Shown: piece by piece, positions 8,289 through 15,383 of the stretch
How positions within the stretch are numbered: position 1 is the stretch's first letter
Layout of the letters: every line of letters starts with the position of its first letter
DNA from: Streptomyces showdoensis
GTDB taxonomy: Bacteria > Actinomycetota > Actinomycetes > Streptomycetales > Streptomycetaceae
Assembly (NCBI RefSeq): GCF_039535475.1
Contig: NZ_BAAAXG010000028.1
Coordinates: forward strand, 620,001 to 684,000
Reading direction: 5' to 3'
Length of the DNA stretch: 64,000 bases
Position numbers and translations under genes: made by a program
The notes under the pieces: generated by a model
Databases searched by the model: none
What the model was told of the DNA's origin: nothing
The model's input: only the letters and a program-made list of their open reading frames with translations

Positions 8289-11200
8289 GTGAGGCGAAGC
8301 AAGGAAAGCTCCGCGGAGCAGCAGACGCGGGGCAACTTCACGCCGCCGTCGCGCGCGGCGATGCCGCCCGCGGACGAGCCCGTGACGCCCCCGGCCCCGA
8401 GCCGCAAGGGCAGCTCCAGCAAGCTGTCCCCGCGCAACTGGCGCGTGCCCACCAGGCTGAACGCGATCCTGCTCATACCCGTGCTCGTCGGTCTGGTCAT
8501 GGGCGGCTTCCAGGTGAAGTCCTCCATCGACACCTGGTCGGAGGCACAGGACGCCGAGAAGACGGCGCTCATCGTGCGCGCCGCCTCGGAGTACGGCCAG
8601 GCGCTGCTCGACGAGCGCGACCTCACCGCCGCTCCCCTGCTCAAGGCCAAGACCGCCGAGGACCGCCAGAGCGACGAGGTGGCCCGGGCCTACGCGGCCA
8701 CCGACGCCGCCAAGGTGAAGTTCGACGAGGCCGTCAAGAACATGCCCAGCGGGCAGGGCCTGGAGCGCCGCCTCAAGCTCTTCCGGGACTCCGAGCCCAA
8801 GCTGGAGGCGCTGCGCAAGGTCGCCTACACCCGCTCGCTCGACCCGGTGAACACCCAGCTCGGCTACACGGGCATCCAGCACTACCTGATGGAGTTCTCC
8901 AACGAGCTCGGTCTGGGCACCGGCAACATCACCAGCTACGGCCGTACGGTCTACGCGATCCAGCTCGCGAAGGCCGCCGAGTCGCTGCAGCGGTCGATCG
9001 GCACCCAGCTCCTCGTGCGTCCCTCCAAGAAGGACGACGTCTTCGCACAGCAGTCGGTTGCGTTCAACTCGTACAACTATCTGGAGCAGATCGCCCTGGG
9101 CGAGTTCCAGTCCGGTGGTACCGAGGCCGACGTCGAGCGGCTGAAGAAGGTCATGGCCGGCAAGGCCGCCGAGGGCGCCAAGAAGATGTCGGTCGCCGGC
9201 ATCGAGCTGCCCAAGGGCAAGGACGACTCCGTCTACACCGGCGTGGCCCAGCTGATCGGCTCCGCCAAGGACCCCGAGGCGCTCGCCGCCCTCAAGGCCC
9301 AGGGCATCACGCCCGAGACCTGGATGGCCGTCTCCACCGGCAAGTTCGACGGCTACACCGAGGTCGAGAAGGAGCTCGTCGACAAGGCCGTGACCGAGGC
9401 CGCCGACATCTCCGACAGCGCCCAGACCGACGCGTACGTCAACGGCGGCATCGTCGTGATCGCCCTGCTCACCGCCTTCATCCTGGCCGGCATGATGGCC
9501 CGGCAGATGAGCCGCTCGATGCGCGAGCTGCGCACCGCCGCCTTCGGCATCGCCGAGCAGCGCCTGCCGATGCTGGTCGACCAGCTGTCCCGGACCGAGC
9601 CCGGCCGGGTCGACACCCGCGTGCAGCCCATCCCGATCGACTCCCAGGACGAGATCGGCGAGGTCGCCCGCGCCTTCGACCAGGTGCACCGCGAGGCCGT
9701 CCGGCTCGCCGCCGAGCAGGCCATGCTCCGGGGCAACGTCAACGCGATCTTCACCAACCTCTCGCGCCGCAACCAGTCGCTGATCGAGGGCCAGCTGACC
9801 CTCATCACCGACCTGGAGAACAACGAGGCCGACCCGGACCAGCTGGAGAACCTCTTCAAGCTGGACCACCTGGCCACCCGTATGCGCCGCAACGGCGAGA
9901 ACCTCCTGGTCCTCGCCGGCGAGGAGCCCGGCCGCCGCTGGGACCAGCCGGTCCCGCTGGTCGACGTCATGCGCGCCGCCTCCTCCGAGGTGGAGCAGTA
10001 CGAGCGCATCGAGCTGGCCGGCGTGCCGGACGCCGAGATCCACGGCCAGGCCGTGACCGACCTCGTGCACCTGCTCGCCGAGCTCCTGGAGAACGCCACC
10101 ACGTTCTCCTCCCCGCAGACCAAGGTCCGCGTCACCGCCACCCGGCTGCCCGACGGCCGCGTGATGGTCGAGATCCACGACAAGGGCATCGGCCTCACCG
10201 CCGAGGACTTCGCGGACATCAACCACAAGCTGGCCAACCCGCCGACCGTGGACGCCGCCGTCTCGCAGCGCATGGGCCTCTTCGTGGTCGGCCGCCTCGC
10301 CGACCGGCACGGCATCCGCGTCCAGCTGCGCCCCTCGGGCGAGCAGGCCGGCACCACCTCGCTGGTCATGCTGCCGGACGCGATCACGCACGGCGGTGGC
10401 GGCGAGCAGCCGCTCCAGGACGACTTCACCGTCTCCCAGATGATCCCGCAGCAGCAGCACTCGGCCTTCGAGGCCCCGCAGCAGCAGCTGCAGCCGATGC
10501 GGACCGCGGCCGAGCTCGGCTTCGACGACTCCCGCTACGAGCAGCCGGCCGACGAGCAGCAGCTCGACCCGGTCAACCGCTCGCTGCAGCGCGACGAGCG
10601 CCGCGCGGCCCTGGAGGCCCAGGTGCAGCACGGGGACAACCCGCTGTACCGGGACGAGACCGGGTCCGCCGCCGGGCAGCAGGGCTTCCTGCCGCAGGAG
10701 CAGGGGCAGGGGCAGGTCCCGCAGGAGCAGCCGTACGCCGGGGACTACCCGACCGCCGAGTACCCGCCCGCCGGGTACCCCGCGGAGTACCCGCAGGACC
10801 AGAACGGCTTCGGCTACGCTCCGCAGGGCTACGAGGAGCAGCAGGGCCAGCAGGGCCACCCGGGATACGAGCAGCCCGTGGACGGCTACCGCGACCAGGC
10901 GTATGCGGAAGCCGCCTACGACGGTCAGCCGACCGGCCACTCGGCGTACGAGAACAGCTACGAACCCCCGGCCCACCAGGGTGACTGGCCCCAGCAGTCG
11001 GCGTACCAGAACGGTTACGCGCAGGAGTTCGGGACCGAATCGGAATCTGCCCAGGCCGCTCCCGAACAGGCCCCCGAGCGCGTAGGCTTCGACCGTCCGG
11101 GTCCCACGCAGAGTCCCACCCCGGACACCGGCCACGCACTGACCGACGCCGGTCTGCCGCGCCGCGGCAGCGTCGCCCCGCAGGCGCCGCAGACCCCGCA

Positions 11201-11561
11201 GGCAGCGCAGCAGCCCGCGCCGCCGGCCCAGCCCGCGCAGCCGGTCGCCGAAGCAGCCGAAGGCACCGAGGACTGGCGCTCCGCCAACGACGAGCGCTGG
11301 TCCCGGGCAGAGAAGCTCCGCGACCCGAAGGCGGGCGGGGTCACCCCCTCCGGCCTTCCCCGGCGGGTCCCCAAGGCCAACCTGGTCGAGGGATCGGCGG
11401 AGCACACCCCGCAGGGCGGCCCCCAGGTCTCCCGCGCACCCGAGGACGTACGGGGCAGGTTGAGCAACCTGCGCCGCGGCGTCCAGCAGGGACGCAACGC
11501 GGGGACGGACACGAACGGATCGGGCCTCGGCCCGGGTAGTACCTACAACCAGGAGCGTTAG
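8289..11561 (+). CDS. cvnA2: Conservon sensor histidine kinase-like protein CvnA (second copy, NIT domain)
   Basis: 1090 residues from GTG 8289, again 8 bases after AGAGGTTG. Same plan as the first copy: TM1 near residues 57-75 (NAILLIPVLVGLVMGGF), NIT-type sensor with ERDLTAAPLLKAK, TM2 near residues 390-410 (GGIVVIALLTAFILAGMM), HAMP, ATPase N-box ELLENAT, DKGIGL, MGLFVVGRL. The tail is a Gln/Pro/Tyr-rich region closing with GGVTPSGLPRRVPKANLV and VSRAPEDVRGRLSNLRRGVQQGR. The sensor domains of the two CvnA proteins differ clearly while the kinase core and tail motif are alike, so the systems probably sense different signals through related outputs. Symbol by synteny with S. coelicolor cvn2. 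Confidence 0.92.
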   Translation: MRRSKESSAEQQTRGNFTPPSRAAMPPADEPVTPPAPSRKGSSSKLSPRNWRVPTRLNAILLIPVLVGLVMGGFQVKSSIDTWSEAQDAEKTALIVRAASEYGQALLDERDLTAAPLLKAKTAEDRQSDEVARAYAATDAAKVKFDEAVKNMPSGQGLERRLKLFRDSEPKLEALRKVAYTRSLDPVNTQLGYTGIQHYLMEFSNELGLGTGNITSYGRTVYAIQLAKAAESLQRSIGTQLLVRPSKKDDVFAQQSVAFNSYNYLEQIALGEFQSGGTEADVERLKKVMAGKAAEGAKKMSVAGIELPKGKDDSVYTGVAQLIGSAKDPEALAALKAQGITPETWMAVSTGKFDGYTEVEKELVDKAVTEAADISDSAQTDAYVNGGIVVIALLTAFILAGMMARQMSRSMRELRTAAFGIAEQRLPMLVDQLSRTEPGRVDTRVQPIPIDSQDEIGEVARAFDQVHREAVRLAAEQAMLRGNVNAIFTNLSRRNQSLIEGQLTLITDLENNEADPDQLENLFKLDHLATRMRRNGENLLVLAGEEPGRRWDQPVPLVDVMRAASSEVEQYERIELAGVPDAEIHGQAVTDLVHLLAELLENATTFSSPQTKVRVTATRLPDGRVMVEIHDKGIGLTAEDFADINHKLANPPTVDAAVSQRMGLFVVGRLADRHGIRVQLRPSGEQAGTTSLVMLPDAITHGGGGEQPLQDDFTVSQMIPQQQHSAFEAPQQQLQPMRTAAELGFDDSRYEQPADEQQLDPVNRSLQRDERRAALEAQVQHGDNPLYRDETGSAAGQQGFLPQEQGQGQVPQEQPYAGDYPTAEYPPAGYPAEYPQDQNGFGYAPQGYEEQQGQQGHPGYEQPVDGYRDQAYAEAAYDGQPTGHSAYENSYEPPAHQGDWPQQSAYQNGYAQEFGTESESAQAAPEQAPERVGFDRPGPTQSPTPDTGHALTDAGLPRRGSVAPQAPQTPQAAQQPAPPAQPAQPVAEAAEGTEDWRSANDERWSRAEKLRDPKAGGVTPSGLPRRVPKANLVEGSAEHTPQGGPQVSRAPEDVRGRLSNLRRGVQQGRNAGTDTNGSGLGPGSTYNQER

Positions 11562-11562
11562 T

Positions 11563-11985
11563 GTGAGCCCGATGAGCCAGGCGGCGCAGAATCTGAACTG
11601 GTTGATCACCAACTTCGTGGACAACACCCCCGGGGTGTCCCACACGGTGGTGGTCTCCGCCGACGGACTCCTGCTCGCGATGTCCGAGGGGTTCCCCCGG
11701 GACCGTGCCGACCAGCTGGCGGCCGTCGCCTCCGGACTGACCTCGCTGACCGCGGGCGCGTCCCGGATCTTCGAGGGCGGCGCGGTCAACCAGACCGTGG
11801 TGGAGATGGAGCGCGGCTTCCTCTTCATCATGTCGATCTCGGACGGTTCCTCGCTGGCCGTGCTGGCCCACCCCGAGGCCGACATCGGTCTGGTGGGCTA
11901 CGAGATGGCACTGCTCGTCGACCGTGCGGGAAGCGTCCTGACTCCTGACCTCCGGGCGGAGCTTCAGGGAAGTCTTCTCAACTAA
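11563..11985 (+). CDS. cvnB2: Conservon roadblock/LC7 protein CvnB (second copy)
   Basis: 140 residues, start GTG 11563 one base after the cvnA stop, with GGAG 7 bases upstream. Nearly identical to CvnB of conservon 1: the first 96 bases after the start region match exactly, and protein changes are few (for example NQTVVEMERGFLFIMSIS versus AQTVVEMERGFLFLMSVS). Roadblock/LC7 fold; expected partner of the CvnD GTPase. Such similarity raises the question of cross-talk between the two conservons. Confidence 0.92.
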   Translation: MSPMSQAAQNLNWLITNFVDNTPGVSHTVVVSADGLLLAMSEGFPRDRADQLAAVASGLTSLTAGASRIFEGGAVNQTVVEMERGFLFIMSISDGSSLAVLAHPEADIGLVGYEMALLVDRAGSVLTPDLRAELQGSLLN

Positions 11986-12078
11986 CAGACAGACAGTGCG
12001 TTTCTCGTCACCGCACCGTAGGGTGCGGTGGCGCGGTTCCAAGGGACATGGGGCCGCGAGGCAGTAGGAGGAGGAGAC

Positions 12079-12639
12079 GTGGGAACACCCCCGGGCAGTA
12101 GCCCCTACAACGGTTTCGACGCGCACCGGGCGCCGCAGGGCGACCCTGCGCAGAACCGGTTCAACTTTCCCTCCACGCCGAGCAGACACGGCGCCCAGCA
12201 GCCCTACCAGCAGCAGCCCCAGCCCTCCCCCGCCGGCAGCCCGAGCGCGTCCACCGCGCCGGGCCACCGGTCGGGCGGTCAGGGCGGCTCGGGCGGGCAC
12301 AACCCGCTCGTACGTCCGTATGCGATGACCGGCGGCCGGACCCGGCCGCGCTACCAGCTCGCCATCGAGGCGCTGGTGAGCACGACGGCCGATCCGTCCC
12401 GGCTGCAGGGGCAGTTGCCCGAGCACCAGCGGATCTGCCGGCTGTGCTTCGAGATCAAGTCGGTCGCGGAGATCTCGGCCCTTCTCTCCATCCCCCTCGG
12501 CGTTGCCCGGATTCTCGTCGCCGACCTGGCGGAGGCCGGACTTGTCGCCATCCACCAGCCCGGCGGCGACGAGGCCGCCGGCGGTCAGCCAGACGTGACA
12601 CTGCTCGAAAGGGTGCTCAGTGGACTTCGCAAGCTCTAA
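12079..12639 (+). CDS. cvnC2: Conservon DUF742 protein CvnC (second copy)
   Basis: 186 residues from GTG 12079, chosen because AGGAGGAGGAGAC lies immediately upstream; an upstream GTG at 12028 has no such site. The N-terminal 75 residues are Gln/Pro/Ser-rich and absent from the first copy. The DUF742 core (LVRPYAMTGGRTRPRYQLAI ... LLERVLSGLRKL) follows. It overlaps cvnD by 20 bases, exactly as in conservon 1. The long disordered N-terminus is the main difference between the two CvnC proteins. Confidence 0.9.
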   Translation: MGTPPGSSPYNGFDAHRAPQGDPAQNRFNFPSTPSRHGAQQPYQQQPQPSPAGSPSASTAPGHRSGGQGGSGGHNPLVRPYAMTGGRTRPRYQLAIEALVSTTADPSRLQGQLPEHQRICRLCFEIKSVAEISALLSIPLGVARILVADLAEAGLVAIHQPGGDEAAGGQPDVTLLERVLSGLRKL

Positions 12640-13201
12640 CGGCGGCGCGGCCCGTTCAACCACCAGCGCGAAGATCGTGGTGGCGGGTGGCTTCGGCGTG
12701 GGCAAGACCACGTTCGTCGGCGCGGTCTCGGAGATCAACCCGCTGCGAACCGAGGCCGTGATGACGTCCGCTTCGGCGGGCATCGACGACCTCACCCACA
12801 CGGGCGACAAGACGACGACGACTGTCGCCATGGACTTCGGCCGCATCACCCTGGACCAGGACCTGATCCTGTACCTGTTCGGCACGCCCGGCCAGGACCG
12901 CTTCTGGTTCATGTGGGACGACCTGGTCCGCGGCGCCATCGGCGCCGTCGTGCTGGTCGACACCCGGCGCCTCGCCGACTGCTTCCCCGCGGTCGACTAC
13001 TTCGAGAACTCGGGTCTGCCCTTCGTCATCGCCCTCAACGGCTTCGACGGGCACCAGCCGTACAACCCGGAGGAGGTCCGCGAGGCCCTCCAGATCGGGC
13101 CCGACACCCCGATCATCACCACCGACGCCCGCCACCGCGCGGACGCCAAGAGCGCGCTCATCACCCTGGTCGAGCACGCCCTCATGGCGCGACTGCGGTA
13201 A
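12620..13201 (+). CDS. cvnD2: Conservon small GTPase CvnD (second copy)
   Basis: 193 residues, same length as CvnD of conservon 1 and differing at only a few residues (for example SSNGG/SSDGG, TGDK/TGGK, MARLR/MARLK). P-loop GGFGVGKTT, G3 region GTPGQDRF, G4-like ALNGFDG. GTG start inside cvnC. Bases 12830-13014 equal 7566-7750 without a mismatch, including synonymous positions, which points to recent gene conversion or duplication. A 46-base perfect palindrome follows as terminator. Confidence 0.93.
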   Translation: MDFASSNGGAARSTTSAKIVVAGGFGVGKTTFVGAVSEINPLRTEAVMTSASAGIDDLTHTGDKTTTTVAMDFGRITLDQDLILYLFGTPGQDRFWFMWDDLVRGAIGAVVLVDTRRLADCFPAVDYFENSGLPFVIALNGFDGHQPYNPEEVREALQIGPDTPIITTDARHRADAKSALITLVEHALMARLR

Positions 13202-13222
13202 CCGTCCCGACGGGCCGAGGCA

Positions 13223-13268
13223 ACGAGGAGGCCCCGCACACCGGATCCGGTGTGCGGGGCCTCCTCGT
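13223..13268. terminator. 46-base perfect palindrome, bidirectional terminator
   Basis: Arms ACGAGGAGGCCCCGCACACC and its exact complement meet at a GGATCC centre. It lies 21 bases after the cvnD stop (plus) and between convergent cvnD and accE, so it can stop transcription from both sides. Confidence 0.85.
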
Positions 13269-13375
13269 CGTTCGCGTCGGGGTCGTGGGCGTGCAGGGCG
13301 GTCCGGTCGGGCCGGCTCCGCTCCGGTATCAGCGCGTCGATCGTCGGCATCGGGCGATGCCATGCCCCGGCGACG

Positions 13376-13419
13376 CCGGAGGGCCCCCGGTCTCCTCTCG
13401 GGAACCGGGGGCCCTCCGG
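13376..13419 (-). terminator. Terminator of the accB-accE operon
   Basis: Perfect 16-bp stem CCGGAGGGCCCCCGGT / ACCGGGGGCCCTCCGG with a 12-base loop, just beyond the accE stop on the minus strand. Confidence 0.85.
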
Positions 13420-13434
13420 GTGGTGCGGTGGGCG

Positions 13435-13641
13435 TCAGCGCCAGCTGTGCGGGGCGCGGAAGCCGTTCTCGCGCTCCAGGCGGCGCCAGCCGGCCGTGGA
13501 GCGGCCGTGGTGGGCGGCCGTGCTCTCCTCGGGCTGGGCCGCGGCGCGGGCCAGCAGGACCGCGGTGATCGCGGCCAGCTCCTCGGGGTCGGCGTGGCCC
13601 TTCTCGACGCGGAGAAGGTTGGCTGTGGCAGGCGTGGTCAC
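13435..13641 (-). CDS. accE: Acyl-CoA carboxylase epsilon subunit
   Basis: 68 residues, MTTPATANLLRVEKGHADPE. Features of actinobacterial AccE/PccE: the VEKGHADPEELAAITAVLLARAA segment and a Trp/Arg-rich C-terminus (GWRRLERENGFRAPHSW). Epsilon subunits bind and stimulate the carboxyltransferase beta subunit. It lies 15 bases downstream of accB in the same operon, the arrangement known for Streptomyces accB-accE. It is too short to carry catalysis itself. Confidence 0.92.
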   Translation of the reverse strand: MTTPATANLLRVEKGHADPEELAAITAVLLARAAAQPEESTAAHHGRSTAGWRRLERENGFRAPHSWR

Positions 13642-13656
13642 TTCGGTGGGCTCCTC

Positions 13657-15240
13657 TTACTGAGGCGGGTTGCCGTGCTTGCGGGACGGCAGGTCGGCGT
13701 GCTTGGTGCGGAGCATCGCGAGGGACTTGGCCAGCACCTCGCGGGTCTCGGCGGGGTCGATGACGTCGTCGACCAGGCCGCGCTCCGCGGCGTAGTACGG
13801 GTGCATGAGCTCCGCCTTGTACTCCTTGACCATGCGCGCGCGCATGGCCTCGGGGTCCTCGGCCTCCGCGATCTGCTTGCGGAAGATCACGTTGGCGGCG
13901 CCTTCGGCACCCATCACCGCGATTTCGTTGGTGGGCCAGGCGTACGTCAGGTCGGCTCCGATGGACTGGGAGTCCATGACGATGTAGGCGCCGCCGTACG
14001 CCTTGCGCAGGATCAGCGAGATCCGGGGCACGGTCGCGTTGCAGTACGCGTACAGCAGCTTCGCGCCGTGGCGGATGATTCCACCGTGCTCCTGGTCGAC
14101 GCCGGGCAGGAAGCCGGGGACGTCCAGAAGAGTGATGATCGGGATGTTGAAGGCGTCGCACATCTGCACGAAGCGGGCGGCCTTCTCGGAGGCCTCGATG
14201 TCGAGCACGCCGGCCAGCGACTGGGGCTGGTTGGCGACGATGCCGACGACCTGGCCGTCGAGCCGGGCCAGGGCGCAGATGATGTTGCGGGCCCAGCGCT
14301 CGTGGACCTCCAGGTAGTCGCCGTCGTCGACGAGCTCCTCGATGACCTTGTGCATGTCGTACGGGCGGTTGCCGTCGGCGGGCACGAGGTCGAGCAGCAC
14401 GTCGGAGCGGCGGTCGGCCGGGTCCTCGGAGGCGACGGTCGGCGGGTTCTCGCGGTTGTTCTGCGGGAGCATCGACAGGAGGTAGCGCACCTCGGCGATG
14501 CAGGTCTCCTCGTCGTCGTACGCGAAGTGCGCGACGCCGGAGGTCTCGGCGTGCACGTCGGCGCCGCCGAGGCCGTTCTGGGTGATCTCCTCGCCGGTGA
14601 CCGCCTTGACGACGTCCGGGCCGGTGATGAACATCTGCGAGGTCTCGCGGACCATGAAGACGAAGTCGGTCAGGGCGGGGCTGTAGGCCGCGCCGCCGGC
14701 GCACGGGCCGAGCATCACCGAGATCTGCGGGATGACGCCCGAGGCGCGGGTGTTGCGCTGGAAGATGCCGCCGTAGCCGGCGAGGGCGGAGACGCCCTCC
14801 TGGATGCGGGCGCCGGCGCCGTCGTTCAGGGAGACCAGCGGGGCGCCGGCCGCGATGGCCATGTCCATGATCTTGTGGATCTTGGTGGCGTGTGCCTCGC
14901 CGAGGGCGCCGCCGAAGATCCGGAAGTCGTGCGCGTAGACGAAGACCGTGCGGCCGTCGACCGTGCCCCAGCCGGTGATGACACCGTCGGTGTAGGGCTT
15001 CTTGGCCTCCAGGCCGAAGCCGCTGGCGCGGTGCCGGCGGAGCTGCTCGACCTCCTGGAAGGAACCCGCGTCGAGCAGCAGCTCGATGCGCTCGCGAGCG
15101 GTCAGCTTGCCCTTGGCGTGCTGGGCCTCGGTCGCTCGGTCACTCGGGCCACGCCGAGCCTGCTCGCGCAGCTCGTGCAGCTCGGCCACACGGCCGCGGG
15201 CGTCAGCGGGCTCGCTCGGGATCTGGTCCACAACGGTCAT
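13657..15240 (-). CDS. accB: Acyl-CoA carboxylase carboxyltransferase beta subunit
   Basis: 527 residues from ATG 15240. Carboxyltransferase that moves CO2 from carboxybiotin to acetyl- or propionyl-CoA, giving malonyl- or methylmalonyl-CoA for fatty acid and polyketide synthesis. The N-half has ERIELLLDAGSFQE and the oxyanion-hole region SLNDGAGARIQEGVSALAGYG. The C-half has LLDVPGFLPGVDQEHGGIIRHGAKLLYAY and KAYGGAYIVMDS. Length and motifs match the PccB/AccB family. Acetyl versus propionyl preference is not decided here; in S. coelicolor the homologue next to accE acts in the essential acetyl-CoA carboxylase complex. Confidence 0.95.
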   Translation of the reverse strand: MTVVDQIPSEPADARGRVAELHELREQARRGPSDRATEAQHAKGKLTARERIELLLDAGSFQEVEQLRRHRASGFGLEAKKPYTDGVITGWGTVDGRTVFVYAHDFRIFGGALGEAHATKIHKIMDMAIAAGAPLVSLNDGAGARIQEGVSALAGYGGIFQRNTRASGVIPQISVMLGPCAGGAAYSPALTDFVFMVRETSQMFITGPDVVKAVTGEEITQNGLGGADVHAETSGVAHFAYDDEETCIAEVRYLLSMLPQNNRENPPTVASEDPADRRSDVLLDLVPADGNRPYDMHKVIEELVDDGDYLEVHERWARNIICALARLDGQVVGIVANQPQSLAGVLDIEASEKAARFVQMCDAFNIPIITLLDVPGFLPGVDQEHGGIIRHGAKLLYAYCNATVPRISLILRKAYGGAYIVMDSQSIGADLTYAWPTNEIAVMGAEGAANVIFRKQIAEAEDPEAMRARMVKEYKAELMHPYYAAERGLVDDVIDPAETREVLAKSLAMLRTKHADLPSRKHGNPPQ

Positions 15241-15308
15241 GTACCGACCCTACGAACTCATCCTGGGAAACCCCGCCGTCGACTCCGTACAGTCTCCCGT
15301 GTCGAATC

Positions 15309-15342
15309 CTGGTGGGGCCTGACAGAACCTGCGCCCCACCAG
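15309..15342 (-). terminator. Hairpin between PL8 lyase and accB
   Basis: Stem CTGGTGGGGC / GCCCCACCAG (10 bp) with a 14-base loop, 42 bases past the lyase stop and about 70 before the accB start. It separates the secreted-enzyme genes from accB. Confidence 0.7.
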
Positions 15343-15383
15343 GCCGAGTCAACAGCCAGACACCCCCGGTGATTGTGGGGTTC

